From assembly GCF_019175285.1 (NCBI RefSeq), contig NC_056523.1, positions 178,622,937 to 178,686,936 on the forward strand: a stretch of 64,000 bases of DNA, given 5' to 3'. Positions 10,897 to 21,590 of this stretch are shown here, piece after piece (the first letter of the stretch is position 1; the number at the start of each line of letters is the position of its first letter). Made by a program: the position numbers and the translations under genes. The notes beneath the pieces were generated by a model. The model searched no databases, was not told the origin of the DNA, and saw only the letters and a list, made by a program, of their open reading frames with translations. The stretch comes from Sceloporus undulatus. Lineage: Eukaryota > Chordata > Lepidosauria > Squamata > Phrynosomatidae.

Positions 10897-11342
10897 CTTA
10901 TCAAATGGGCTGCTAGTGAGACAAACTGCTCTTGCCACAAGCCTGTGCCAATTGCTAGCAGGATTTTTTTAAAACCAGTTTGAGATTCCCACACAGTTTA
11001 AGTTGAGGGGACCACATAGTCCATGTTTTCTTACTCTGATTTTGCTGCTCATCCTTTAGTACCATCTCCAGCTAATTCTTTCTTTCCTAGCTGGCTGATA
11101 CCAGGCCTTATACCAATGTGTGGTCCACCAACTCCAGCATAGCCTACTGTTACTGCCAGTGACTTACAAGGAGTTTGATAAACTTCATGTTTTGTGGCCT
11201 TTCCAGCAGCCAGCAAAAACAGTGGGGCAATGGCAAGAGGCCACTGGTATGGCTGGCTGGCTGCATTTAGTCTGAGGAAACATACAGTTTATTTACAGGA
11301 TTGTATTACACATTATGATCCCCAATTCTGAATCCATAACAT
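10897..11342. other. no gene or repeat recognised
   Basis: Low-repeat DNA without exon signals. Confidence 0.5.
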
Positions 11343-11792
11343 CAGTGATGCCACTAGGGTTGGTGTCACCCAGTGTGGGAGATGGCAATGGCAGCAGATT
11401 ATCCCACCCTCTCATCTCACCCAACCACTTGCCTGCCCAGCCACTTGGAAAGACTTGGGCAGCTGAATGGATGGGCAAGTGGGTGAGGAAGCAGACTGCC
11501 CCATTGTCCCTTCCTGCCCACTACTTCAACCACACATCTGCCCAGACTATGAAAGACCCAGGTGGCTAGGCGGGCAGGACAGTGGACTTCCCTGCACTCC
11601 CTTTCTTGCTACTTTCCTAGGGCAACACTCTGAAACTGGAGCATCCTCCCCACTTTTGCAGAAGTGCTCTAGTTGATGGTGGAAGGGGTTGAGACGGATG
11701 GCAAGAGACTGCCTCCCCAAGTGTTCAGTCTCCCCTCTGAATTTGTACCTGGTATGGACCGAACTCCCCACATTCCCCTAGTGATGCCCCTG
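11343..11792. mobile_element. hAT-like MITE with CAGTGATGCCACTAGGG ends
   Basis: Left CAGTGATGCCACTAGGG; right CCCCTAGTGATGCCCCTG. Eight-base flanks agree at 6 of 8 positions. GC-rich interior accounts for the overlapping open frames here. Confidence 0.65.
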
Positions 11793-11883
11793 AATACCAT
11801 CCAACATTTCACAGATGAAAACTGGGATGCATGGAGTAAAGTAACATCAGAGTGTAGTCAAGATGTCAAAAGTCATAATAGGA

Positions 11884-12660
11884 AACAACATAAAACATTA
11901 ATTGATAGAAAACATTTAATTCATCATAACATATATCGAAGTTGCATATAATAAATAGACATGAACAGAAGTAGAGAAAAAGAAAAAGAAACAGACAACC
12001 CAGAGAAACTAAAGGAAAAACAATAAAGACTGCAGATTATAATAGAGTGGAACCTTGGTATCGTGAATTTGCCATCTGCGAATTTCAGCATCCGCAGATG
12101 GCAAGTCCCCATTGTCCCCAATGTGGCATGTGCATGTGGCCACACCGCCATTAGGGGCAGCCCCCACTGACCCCAGTGGTGGTGCATGCACATGGCCACA
12201 CCGTCATTAGGAACAGCGGGACTTCAACTGAAGTCCCATTGTTCGTAATGGTGGCATGGCTGTGTGCATGTGCCACCACTGAGGGCAATGGTACTTGAGC
12301 ATCTGTGGATTTTGGTATTCATGGGCGGTCCAGAATGGATCTTCTGTGGATACTGAGGTCCCACTGTACCTTTCTGTATATATCCAACTAACTATGTGAA
12401 GAAGTAGTATCAGAAATGTATCAGAAATGTTTGCAACAGATAGGTTTAATGCTAATTAGTATTGCATAAAATGATACCATTTTTCTTTTGGATTCAAAGT
12501 CTTCTTAATGAAAGAATCAATTCAAGATATAAACTCGTTCAGGAAACAATGTATGAATGAATTGGAAAGAAGTCATAAGATATTGTTATAGAAATGGACA
12601 CCAGCAGTGTTTATTTTATTATACTTTATAATTTTATTTTTTAATAAAAATAAAGTTTTT
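11884..12660 (+). mobile_element. unclassified LINE-like insertion
   Basis: AT-rich segment flanked by CAAAAGTCAT on both sides (near 11868 and 12672), ending in TTAATAAAAATAAAG. Direct repeats and an AT-rich 3' end suggest retroposition; L1-type is possible but no coding remnant was recognised. Confidence 0.45.
12047..12368 (-). mobile_element. Tigger-like MITE, long variant
   Basis: Starts GAACCTTGGTATCGTGAATT and ends TACTGAGGTCCCACTGTA. The middle has repeated GTGGCATGTGCATGTGGCCA-type units also seen in the copy at 39719. Sits inside the LINE-like insertion. Confidence 0.7.
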
Positions 12661-12934
12661 GAAAGACAGCAAAAGTCATTAGTGGGGAAGAATGGACAAG
12701 CTAGGAGAGGCTGCAGCAGTTTGCTTTTGCCTGAGCCTCCTGGGAAGGGCGAGATTCCACCTGCTCCACTCCGCTCCTCTCCCATTTGCTGAATTAACTT
12801 AGTGCATACTACTTTTGTACTCTAAACTCTGTTTGCAGCAACTGAAGTAAGCTGAGGACAAAGGAGGAAAGTGGGAGGAGGAGAAAAAAAACCTCAGACA
12901 TTTTTAAAGCAGCTGAAAAAGTGGGATAACAGAG

Positions 12935-13482
12935 CATTACTGTATATAAAAGGTAAAGATAGTCCCTTGACATGAATGTCTAGTCTTAACTGACTGTAAG
13001 GGGCGATGCTCATCTTTGTTACTAAGCCGAAGAGCCAGCATGGTCATGTGACCCGCTGTACTGTATATACTCGTGTATAAGTCTAGAAATGTTAGTTTAA
13101 AAATTGCCCCCAAAAACCTGGGCCAACTTATCCAAGGGTCAGTGTATATAAGTACACATACATAAGTATATATGTATGTAAGTACTTAAATCTTATATAA
13201 AAAGGTACCATCTAATTCTCTGAGTAGAGTAGCAAAATGCGAGACCTTAGTCCTGAGAGCACCTAAATGAAGCACTGACTCCTCTCTACTTTCTCATCCA
13301 TCCAGCCTTTAGTGTGAGCACAAACAGTTATACCACTCAGAATTCTGTATATCCTTCGTAGCATGTCCCTAAGTTTTACTCTTGACTTATCCACTTATCA
13401 TATCAAAATCCATAAGTGTTACTACAAAACGTGCCCTCAACGTATACTTGAGGTCGACTTATAGTTGAGTCTAAATGGTAAT
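12935..13482 (+). mobile_element. CTGTATATACTCG MITE with a SINE in its left end
   Basis: Left end CTGTATATA is duplicated around the SINE (12938-12946 region and 13058 on). The body reads ACTCGTGTATAAGTCTAGAA and the right part GGTCGACTTATAGTTGAG. Same family as 26945-28007 and 59968-60363. A TcMar-type origin is a guess. Confidence 0.65.
12949..13057 (-). mobile_element. SINE with (ACCTTT)n tail, truncated (Sauria-SINE type)
   Basis: Tail complement AAAGGTAAAGATAGTCCC, then body complement ACTGTAAGGGGCGATGCTCA and GAAGAGCCAGCATGGTCATG. Flanked by TACTGTATATA on both sides. Confidence 0.75.
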
Positions 13483-13524
13483 TGCCTGTCCCTCTTAAAT
13501 GAGACAGTTGGAGGGTATATGAAT

Positions 13525-14029
13525 CAGCCAAGTAAACTCAAACCTTTCACAATCAAAACCTATACAGTCAGGAAGATTATTCTCTTTGGGGTGAAAGTCC
13601 CTTGTGTGGTGGCCCCTCTAAAGGCAGTAGATCATCCATCCTAGATCTCAACAGGAGTCCAGGCAGTTTTGAACTCTTCCCCATGGCCACATCAAAAGAT
13701 TTCCAACAGCAGTTCTAGGTGCCTTTTCTTCCCCTCTATGAATATTCAGATATTCAAGTCTGCCAACAACAAGAGTCAAGAGATTTGCCTTGTGGAGGGG
13801 GGAGTAGGGAGGAATTATTCTGCAGCTGATAAAGCAACTTAGATTTTGACTCTCAAAGGAAGCCTAAGCACAAGATTCCAAAAGGGAGCAAACACCACAA
13901 CAGGAAGAAAGTCATAAAAAGTTAGTATTGCCAGTGAACCATAATTATATCAGACATTCCCATATTTATCTCTTCAAATACAAAAAGAAAGTACAACATC
14001 ATCACCATCATACTTCCTAAGATTATACT
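13525..14029. other. no gene or repeat recognised
   Basis: Low-repeat DNA; no exon signal seen. Confidence 0.5.
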
Positions 14030-14094
14030 AGGGGTGTGCAACTAGTAACCCTCTAGACGTTGCTGGACTATAACTGCCATCAGTTCTAGACAAT
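14030..14094. mobile_element. fragment of an AGTGGTTCCCAA-type hAT MITE
   Basis: Reads GTAACCCTCTAGACGTTGCT and ACTATAACTGCCATCAG, the body of the palindromic family at 51554 and 53456, with no complete end. Confidence 0.4.
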
Positions 14095-14276
14095 TTGGCC
14101 ATGGAATATGCTGCCTGGAATGTGGTAGAGTCTCCTTCTTTGGAGGTATTTAAACAGAGGTTGGATAGCCATTTATCAGGAGTGCTTTGATTTTGTATTC
14201 CTGCATGGCAGGGTTTGACTGGATGGCTTTCATGATATCTTCCAACTCTAGGATTTTATGATTCTGAGATTCTATG
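14095..14276 (+). mobile_element. CR1 LINE 3' end
   Basis: GGTTGGATAGCCATTTATC, ATTCCTGCATGGCAGGGTTT and a final ATTTTATGATTCTGAGATTC tail. Coding part absent except for the last residues. Confidence 0.88.
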
Positions 14277-14440
14277 AACAACAACAATATGACTTGGTTT
14301 ATTTGTTTTGTTTTACTACTTTATGCCTTACTGGTTGATATCTAATATGAGCATCCATTGATATTCTTTCTTCCATTCTAAATACTTTCCCTTCCACTCT
14401 TCCTCTCCCTTCCCTCATTTTTTGCTTATTCTGTTAAGAA

Positions 14441-14468
14441 GGAGGAGGGGGAGGAGGGGGAGGAGGAC
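14441..14468. repeat. purine tract (GGAGGG)n
   Basis: Near-uniform GGA/GGG run. Confidence 0.9.
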
Positions 14469-14469
14469 A

Positions 14470-14645
14470 AGAATCCTGTACCCTTAATGGTTGTTTGGAA
14501 GAGTGAATTTCAACAGGTGGTGTTTGCAGGACAACCCTACACCTGTGGAAATTCCTCTTTTCTACACAGCTATCAAAGATGACAAACCCCTGCCCTTTTT
14601 TTTTTTTTACAGGCCACCCTAGGCGAAAAAAAGTTAAAATGTAAT
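14470..14645. mobile_element. unclassified interspersed repeat
   Basis: Shares GTACCCTTAATGGTTG and ACCTGTGGAAATTCCTC-type blocks with 38680-38765. Ends not defined. Confidence 0.4.
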
Positions 14646-14649
14646 GGCA

Positions 14650-15224
14650 ATCCATAGTTGGTATACAGGGGTCTGCAAACTGACTTCAAACCGTATTTTG
14701 ATATTGTGGTTTTAGCAGCCATAATTCTGTATTATCTTCATGTTTTGTTTTGTTTTCATTTCATGGAAGATGCAAAAAGAGGTAACTCTTGCCTCCTTCA
14801 TCAAAATCCTGGCCAAACAAATATGAAATAATACTGAACCCAAAAGGGCAGAGCCAGGTGTCACAAATGGTATACTGTATTTCCCAATAACATGTTTAGG
14901 GTCTGAGCTGATACAGATTAAGAAATAAAAGGGCAAACCATGGTTTAGCTTTAACTACCTACAATTTGGCATGGCCTCTGACTGCTGAGGTTGAACCTTA
15001 TAGACCAGGGTAGAGATCCTGTAGCTTCTGATATCCCTTAAACTATTACAATGGGGTTAGGAAAATGTGGTTGTCCAAGATGTTGTCCAAGATACAAACC
15101 ATGGTTTGTATTCATCATGATTAATAATGAACGCCATGTTTTGAACTTCTAGGCATACAGTAAACTTCATTTTGTATCTGCTTAGTACTTGTTTTTGTAA
15201 GTTCCTTCCTATTATCGACCTCTT
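14650..15224. other. no gene; contains an eroded AAACCATGGTTT-type repeat
   Basis: CAAACCATGGTTTAGC (14936 on) and AAACCATGGTTTGTATTCA (15097 on) suggest a degraded palindromic MITE. Confidence 0.4.
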
Positions 15225-15279
15225 GAGGCAGAATTCAGAGGCATAGCTGTGTTAGTCTGGAATATCAATATGCAAAGGA

Positions 15280-15468
15280 TTCTTTCTTTTTAATGTTAAA
15301 TAGGACAAGACAGCTAGCATGGCATAGTGGTTTGAGTGTTGAACTACAGCTCTGAACACCATTGTTCAATTCCTGCTTGGCCATGAAACCCACTAGTGAT
15401 GTTCGACAAGTCACATGCTCTCAACTTCAGGGGAATGCAATGGCAAACCTCTGAACAAATCTTGTTGC
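15280..15468 (+). mobile_element. tRNA-SINE without tail, with a 5' extension
   Basis: The head begins after a TTCTTTCTTTTTAATGTTAA leader that also precedes the copy at 16711. Stops at ACAAATCTTG, about 70 bp short of the usual end. Confidence 0.8.
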
Positions 15469-15494
15469 ACCTTTGAGACTCTGAGACTAACTGT

Positions 15495-15860
15495 GGCACG
15501 TTACAGATAGGTCCATGAGGCGCTGTCATCGCACCATCATTACACGTGAGGGGCGGTGCTTCCTGATGCGCCTTGCCCCTCGCGCGTAATGACCACATCA
15601 AAATGGTGGCGCTGCATACAGATGGGCGCCACCATTTTGACGTAGCGGATGCTGTGCGTCCGCACGTGCGCAGCGGAAGTGACGCCGCGAGTGCGCACTT
15701 CGGCACTTGCGGTGTCTCTTCCGGGGCACAGGAAGGAGCGCAAAAATCGCACTCCTTCTTTGCAGCATCTGGGAACCGCGCCGTTTGTCTGCTGCGGTTC
15801 CTAGATGCTGCAACCGCCGGCGGCGCGAGACCGCCCCTTCTGGGCGGTCTGTAACGCACC
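15495..15860. mobile_element. CpG-rich MITE, GGC-CGTT group (PIF/Harbinger-like)
   Basis: Ends GGCACGTTACAG and GTCTGTAACGCACC; TGT flanks both sides. The interior holds many CpG sites and stem-loops such as TGGGCGCCACCATTTTGACG. The 190-codon minus-strand open frame across it is not a gene. Confidence 0.75.
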
Positions 15861-15989
15861 TGTGTGAAACAAATGTAGCATAAGTTTTTGTAGGCTTGTC
15901 TACTTCCTCCATGCATCTGAGTCTACAAAAGTTTAAACAGTACAACTTCTTTCACACGGAGTCTCAAAGGCACTAAAAGATCCCTTAAA

Positions 15990-16710
15990 TACTCTTAAGA
16001 CAGAGTAAGTGCAGGATGGCCAGATGGGGTGGAAAAAAGGAAAAAAGAAACAGGGCTCTTGGGATTTCTTACTATTTTCTGAATTTTTCTAAATTCCAAA
16101 TTCCCAATGACTACATTAGAACATCTGAACACCTTCTTCTGTAAAATCCTTTGTCAAAGCTCAAGTTTCTTTCATTTTCCTTCAGGGTATTATCAGGCAC
16201 TGCAAGAATTTCATTTGGGGATTATGGTTGCAGAAGGAGAAGGAACTGTTTGTTATTATGTCTCAGGATATCTATCTGGCAGGCCCCACCACCACCACCA
16301 CCTTTCCACACTGAATGGCTATTGTTACAAACAATTAACTACGTCCATGTGTTATTTACACCTGCCAAGGGCACATGTGATTTTCTTTCAAATTATAAAA
16401 CCACAGAGACTTGGCCAATGTCAAGTAATGTTACTATTGTTATAATGTGGTATTGAAAAAGTAATCACAACAAGTTCTCTAAATACACTGGGGGATTGCA
16501 GTGTAACTTGGAATATATTTAAAAGCAGGCTTTGAAGCTTGCTGTGAATCTCTCTCCCATCAAAACTACATACACGCACATGCCATACACCAGTGTGAAC
16601 AACTGCGGCAAGCCGAGGAACCATGGTTCTGCTCCTATGACTCTCTGGGCCACACACACTGCCAAAGAGCAGAAGAGGAAGTGACCAGAAATCCATTCTT
16701 GCATCTGAAA
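15990..16710. other. no gene or repeat recognised
   Basis: Contains a short (CCA)n run near 16283-16300. Open frames have no domain. Confidence 0.5.
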
Positions 16711-16983
16711 AGTTCTTTCTTTTTAATGTTAAATAAGACAAGAAAACTAGTGTGGCATAGTGTTTTGAGTGTTGAGCTACAACTCTGGAAACCAGTGTTC
16801 AATTCCTGCTCGGCCATGAAACCCACTAGTGAGCTTCGACAAGTCACATGCTCTCAGCCTCAGGGGAATGCAATGGCAAACCTCCTCTGAACAAATCTTG
16901 CCAATAAAACCCCATTATAGGGTTGCCTCAGGGTCACCATAAGTCAGAAATGACTTGAAGGCACACAACACACACACACAAGG
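16711..16983 (+). mobile_element. tRNA-SINE, full length, with a 5' extension
   Basis: TTCTTTCTTTTTAATGTTAA leader, head TGTGGCATAGTG, B-box-like GTGTTCAATTCC, BovB-like tail (AGTCAGAAATGACTTGAAGG) and ACACACAC end. Confidence 0.88.
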
Positions 16984-17540
16984 CAAGGGAACCCTGCAAT
17001 CTACTTTAAAAGTGAACTGCCATTCCTGGAGACTTCTAAGAGAAGCAACTCATTCTGTTTCTTTTTGGCCAGAAAAGGCAAGGCCCAGGGAGTCTGTAGG
17101 GGTAGAGGGCTACAAAACCAACTTGGATTAGTATGTTTCATATATGCCCTCAGGGGCGTGCACCTTGCCCAACTCTTCTATATACCAACAGACTAGAGAG
17201 AGGGGATGAGAGGAATCTCTGTCTTTTTTCATGAAATCTGAATTATCTCTGGTTCAGAATTGAGAACACTGGCCTTTGAAGCTTCATCACATGCTTTGTT
17301 TCTTGATAACACAACTGGGTTTTCTATAGGAGAGTCCACTTTTCACCTAGTTGATAACTATATGCTGTCCTCTGTTTTGTACAGCACATGGTTCTTGTCA
17401 TTCCCAGGCTGTCCAGCTCAGCGATCCTTGGTGTTATAACAATGACTCTAGTTTTTCTTCCTTGCACCATACTCTAATTCAAGTAACAATGGAGTCATTT
17501 CTGCATTTTCAGAAAAAGAAGAGTCATGCTAGCCAATTAC
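16984..17540. other. no gene or repeat recognised
   Basis: Nothing supportable on either strand. Confidence 0.5.
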
Positions 17541-17544
17541 ACTA

Positions 17545-17835
17545 AAAACAACAAAGTGTCCTGTGGCACCTTAAAAGATTAGTGCTGGTTGTTTGTGTTA
17601 CCAGCAAAAACTGTTTTTTGAAAAAAATAATTCTTAATCAAGTACTTCTCACTGTTAGTACTTTCTGATTTAATTTCACTCACTCTCTGTCTGCAATCCT
17701 ACCACCAACTATATGAACTATATACATAATATATACACCTCAAATTCTGGGTAATCCCTTCATGTCTTTAAAAAAAAATGGGTGTACAGTCCATGAGAGC
17801 TTATGTCACAATTAAATCTGTTAAATCTTTAAATT
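17545..17835. mobile_element. eroded sauropsid interspersed repeat
   Basis: GTCCTGTGGCACCTTAAAAG near 17558 and CATGAGAGCTTATGTCACA near 17793 are typical ends of the repeat type seen at 15225 and 50448. Confidence 0.4.
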
Positions 17836-18300
17836 TCTCTGTTCTCTTCAGCGAGCCAAAGACTTTCTTATTTAAACAGGCCTTCAGCTTTTAACTGTTT
17901 GATGTGGGCTGTTTATTAATATGCTTCCAACTGTTTTAAATTAATGCATTTAAATGGATTGATTGTGGTTGTCGTGTGCTTTACAAGTCGTTTCCAACTG
18001 ATAGTGAACCATCACAAGGTTTTCTTGGCAAGATTTGTTCAGAGGAGATTTGTCCTCTAAGGTGAAGAGTATGTGATTCACCCAAGGTCACCCAGTGGGT
18101 TTCCATTGCTGAGTCAGGATCCTAGTTCAACACTCAGACCACTATACCACACTGTCTGGTGTTTCATGTTGTTGTTTAATGTTGTTTTTTTTAAAAAAAT
18201 TGTGCTACAAAGTGTTTTAGTTATTTCTTTTTAATGTACAACGTAAGCAACTTTGAGTCCCATAGTGGAAGAGCTGAATAAATAAAACAAAATAAATTAA
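17836..18300 (+). mobile_element. L2 LINE 3' end split by a SINE
   Basis: TTTCTTATTTAAACAGGCCT (degraded ORF2 end) and the 3' region AGCAACTTTGAGTCCCATAG ending in AATAAATAAA. Interrupted at 17955-18168. Confidence 0.65.
17955..18168 (-). mobile_element. tRNA-SINE inside an L2 remnant
   Basis: GTGTGCTTTACAAGTCGTTT to CTCAGACCACTATACCACAC; some internal loss. Confidence 0.85.
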
Positions 18301-18488
18301 GGAGCCATAAGCTTTTTTATGTTTTTAAAGTATACAGAGAATGTGGCTTAGCAAACAGGGAAACCTACATAGGCTTTAAATGTGAGATAGGACCCCCCCA
18401 CACACACACACACAGTTTATCTTTAGAAATAGTGCTATGACAACACTAAGGTGAGAGCACTGCACAGTGTGGGCAGTATATTGTTGTT

Positions 18489-18737
18489 CCCTGTGAGTTT
18501 GTTATTGTTGTTGTGTGCCTTCAAATCATTTCTGACTTATGGTGACCCTAAGGTGAACCTATCATGGGGTTTTCTTGGCAAGATTTGATCAGAGGAGGTT
18601 TGTCAGTGTCTTCCCCTGAGGCTGAGAGCATGTGATTTGCCCAAGGTCACCCAGTGGGTTTCATAGCCAAGCTGGGAATCGAACCCTGGCCTCCAGAGTC
18701 ATAGTCCAACACTCAAACCGCTACACCACACTGGCTC
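18489..18737 (-). mobile_element. tRNA-SINE, full length
   Basis: Tail complement TTGTTGTGTGCCTTCAAATC to head complement GCTACACCACACTGGCTC; B-box complement GGGAATCGAACCCTGG is intact. Confidence 0.92.
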
Positions 18738-18739
18738 AA

Positions 18740-19120
18740 AAATGCATATATTGAGTAGCACCATGAGCTTTGATGAGACATTCTGCCTAGAGGAAATTTA
18801 AGGATACATAGCTTAGCTGTAAGGTAAGGCAGTTTGATGTGGGGGACTGGCAATCCCTCTGCCATGTGCCAGGGACCAATACCATATTTGTTCCCATTGG
18901 CTACAGTTGTTTCTTTCTTTACTGGACACTCTCCAGGGACTGGCAGCTGATGGCTTGTGGACCTATACTGGCTCATGGACCATAACATTGAGGTAAGGAA
19001 TCACAAAGCAGTCTTCTAGTAGATTTTGGGGCACCTTGCAAGGGCAGCAACTTGCAAATCATTTGATCTATTTTTATCAATGGAGAAGTGTGGGGGAAAG
19101 GAACTGGACTTGCTGTCTTA
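18740..19120. other. no gene or repeat recognised
   Basis: Nothing supportable. Confidence 0.5.
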
Positions 19121-19340
19121 GGTTTGTTGTTGTTGTGTGCCTTCAAGTCATTTCCAACTTATGGCGACCCTAAGGCAAACTTACCATGGGGTTTTCTTGG
19201 CAACTTTCTTCAGAGGAGGTTTGTCATCGCCATCCTCTATGGCTGAGAGAGCGTGACTTGCCCAAGGTTACTATGGCTGAGCCATGATTCAAACCCTGGT
19301 CTCCTAGTGTCCAAGTCCAACACCCAAACCACTACATTTT
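19121..19340 (-). mobile_element. tRNA-SINE
   Basis: Tail complement TTGTTGTTGTGTGCCTTCAA onward; a block of about 20 bp near CCAAGGTTACTATGG is missing relative to other copies. Confidence 0.9.
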
Positions 19341-19829
19341 GATGGTTCTCACTGTCTTAGGTAAAATATATATTTTATTCTCTGTCAGATGGTAACCATT
19401 GTCTTACTTCTTATGTCCATACAGTGCACATGCACTGTCTTTCTTTCCCACCATGTCTTGTCCATGTGCAGTTCTTTTGGTTCAACAGAACATGTTCTCT
19501 GCCTTTCTTTGATTTTCCTTTCAAATGTGCATGTCTCCCAGCATGTTTTCCATTGCCCACACATGGCTTGAACATATTTCTTCTGTGAACTAAAGCATGT
19601 TTCAGTTGTGTCTTGCTCCCTTTTGAAATGAGCACATTATTCCATATACTATTTTCAAATGTGTGAATTCTGGAAAGACTTCATCTGCAGATCTCCATCC
19701 ATGGTGAGGATTCCAAAGCACAAATTGTATCCAGTCTGTGGAATGTCTGGGAAGTATGGACTAAGACAGGTCTCTCGAGCCTTGGACTTAATTCAGATCC
19801 CTCACATTCCTGTAACCCAAAAAACCAAA
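19341..19829. other. no gene or repeat recognised
   Basis: Several loose CATGT-rich stretches at 19420-19600 without a clear period. Confidence 0.45.
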
Positions 19830-19834
19830 GAAAT

Positions 19835-19881
<47 letters not shown>

Positions 19882-20030
19882 TTATCTTGCCTTTCTTCTG
19901 AAATGGGACCAAGGCAACTCACAACAAATATTTCAAAAACAATTAAAATCATATCATTAAAATGGTATGAAATTACATTAAAAGTACAAAAGATATATAT
20001 AGGAACATAAATAGAATACCTCCCTGACAA
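19830..20030 (-). mobile_element. LINE 3'-tail fragment with (ATTT)n
   Basis: An (ATTT)n microsatellite (19835-19882) is followed by CTTGCCTTTCTTCTGAAATG, as at L2-type tails read from the minus strand. Confidence 0.5.
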
Positions 20031-20399
20031 TGATTATATGTTAAAAGCCTGCTTGAACAAAAATATAATCAAGGCTTTTGATATTTTTAAATTCAAATGG
20101 ATAATGTGGCCTAATAAAACAGACTTTATATGCCACAAAATATATGCACCACAAACATCTTGCATGTGAACAGCTATTGAATTTACCTCTCATGGTTGTT
20201 GTTGTTTTAGGTTAAAAGACCTTGTGAGCTTTGTCAAGGACAGACACACTCCATAGACAGCACTGTGTGATGGTCAAAACTGCAGAAGAATCTTTGGTTC
20301 AGATCACAGTTCATTTGTTAACTTATCAAGTGGCATTAAACAATTTACAGTAGTTTCTTTTTTCTTACTCATATCTTTAACTGTCTCAAGAAACTCAGG

Positions 20400-20970
20400 A
20401 ACTGGACAGGAACAGTCCCATTTCATCCTCAGTCATCCTCCCTTTTCTTCTGCTTTTAAGATGTCCCAGTTTCTCTCTCTTCTTCCCACTTTGCTTCTTT
20501 GTACTCAAGATTACTTCAAACTGAGTTCAAAATGCAAAACTTATTTTAATTCAATTAGCAAGGCGGAGAGAAGAAGAGGGGGTAGAATCCTGCCCTTTTC
20601 AGTTATTGCGTTTCTGTGTGCCTGCAAGTCATTTCTAACTTATGGCAGAATTTGTTCTGAGGAAGCTTGCCCATGCCTTCCTCTGAGGCTGAGAGAGTGT
20701 AATTTGTCCAAGGTCACCCAATGGGTTTCCATGGCTGAGCAGGGATTCAAAACCTATTCTCCCAGTATCTTAATACAACACTCAAACCAATACACCACAC
20801 TGGCCTTCCCAGTAGGCTCAGATAAAGGCAAACTGCTGCAGCTTCTCTTAACTTACATGTTCTTCATCAACACCTTTTGTTACTATGACCACACTCTGAA
20901 GTTGCTTGGCCATACTTCCCAGTTTTCATCCATGAAATCATGGAGGGTATCCTTCCTTCCTCCTCTTCTC
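20400..20970 (+). mobile_element. CATACC MITE split by a SINE
   Basis: Left part has GGAACAGTCCCATTT and ATGTCCCAGTTTCTCTCTCT; right part TAGGCTCAGATAAAGGCAAA to TCATGGAGGGTATCC. The SINE is at 20606-20806. Confidence 0.75.
20606..20806 (-). mobile_element. tRNA-SINE inside a CATACC MITE
   Basis: GTGTGCCTGCAAGTCATTTC to CAATACACCACACTGGCC, lacking a middle block. Confidence 0.88.
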
Positions 20971-20983
20971 TAAAATAAACACA

Positions 20984-21216
20984 GGCCTGTTACAGACTGC
21001 CAAAATAAAGCTGCTTTGGGTCTCTTTGGAGGTATGCTATTTAAATGATGCATGCATCCTAAGAATCCGGAAGCTGCACCAAAGCTGCACTCCAGTGCTT
21101 AGGAATGGAGTGTGGCTTTGGCGCAACCTCCGGACTCTTAAGACCCATGCATCATTTAAATAGCATACCTCCAAAGAGACCCGAAGCAGCTTTATTTTGG
21201 CAGTCTGTAACAGGCC
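20984..21216. mobile_element. long-palindrome MITE, GGCCTGTTACAGAC ends (PIF/Harbinger-like)
   Basis: Both ends read GGCCTGTTACAGACTGCCAA into the element, and the arms remain complementary over about 90 bp. ACA flanks both sides (20981-20983, 21217-21219). Related to 26076-26312. Confidence 0.85.
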
Positions 21217-21360
21217 ACAGATTGTTTAATCTGTATGCCATTCTTTAGGGAAAGTAATATTGCACATGTAACAAGCAGGTCAGTGTAGGGAACCTGAGAC
21301 CTTCTGGCCAAAGCGAACTCACTTAGGGTTGCAGTCCAGCTTACTGCGGTTCCCAAGATG

Positions 21361-21590
21361 ATGGTGATCTTATGTGCCTTCAAGTCATTTCTCACTTATG
21401 GCAAACCTAAGGCAATCCTATCATAGGGTTTTCTTGCCAAGATTTGTTCAGAGGAGATTCACCATTGCCTTCCCCCAAGGATGAGTGTATGTGACCTGCC
21501 CAAGGTCACCTGCTAGGTTTCATGGCCAAGCAGGGAATCGGACCCTGATCTCCACAGTCATAGCTCAACACTCAAATCACTACACCTCAT
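21361..21590 (-). mobile_element. tRNA-SINE
   Basis: TATGTGCCTTCAAGTCATTT to CAAATCACTACACCTCATTT; B-box complement GGGAATCGGACCC. Confidence 0.9.

Larger units (their letters stand above)
11794..13524 (-). mobile_element. CATACC MITE torn into pieces by nested insertions
   Basis: Pieces 11794-11883, about 12661-12934 and 13483-13524 follow one another exactly as in intact copies (right end GACAGTTGGAGGGTATATG). The gaps are a LINE-like insertion (with a Tigger-like MITE in it) and a CTGTATATACTCG element (with a SINE in it). Confidence 0.75.
15225..15990. mobile_element. sauropsid interspersed repeat split by a SINE and a MITE
   Basis: Pieces 15225-15279 (GCATAGCTGTGTTAGTCTGG), 15469-15494 (GCACCTTTGAGACTCTGAGA) and 15861-15950 (TTTTTGTAGGCTTGTCTACT, CCATGCATCTGAG) are one element; another copy lies at 50448-50570. 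Superfamily not determined. Confidence 0.5.

Noticed and set aside
15344-15916. 190-codon minus-strand open frame
   Set aside because: It runs through a tRNA-SINE and a CpG-rich MITE; no domain and no splice context.
20461-20973. 170-codon open frame
   Set aside because: Combines a CATACC MITE and an inserted SINE.
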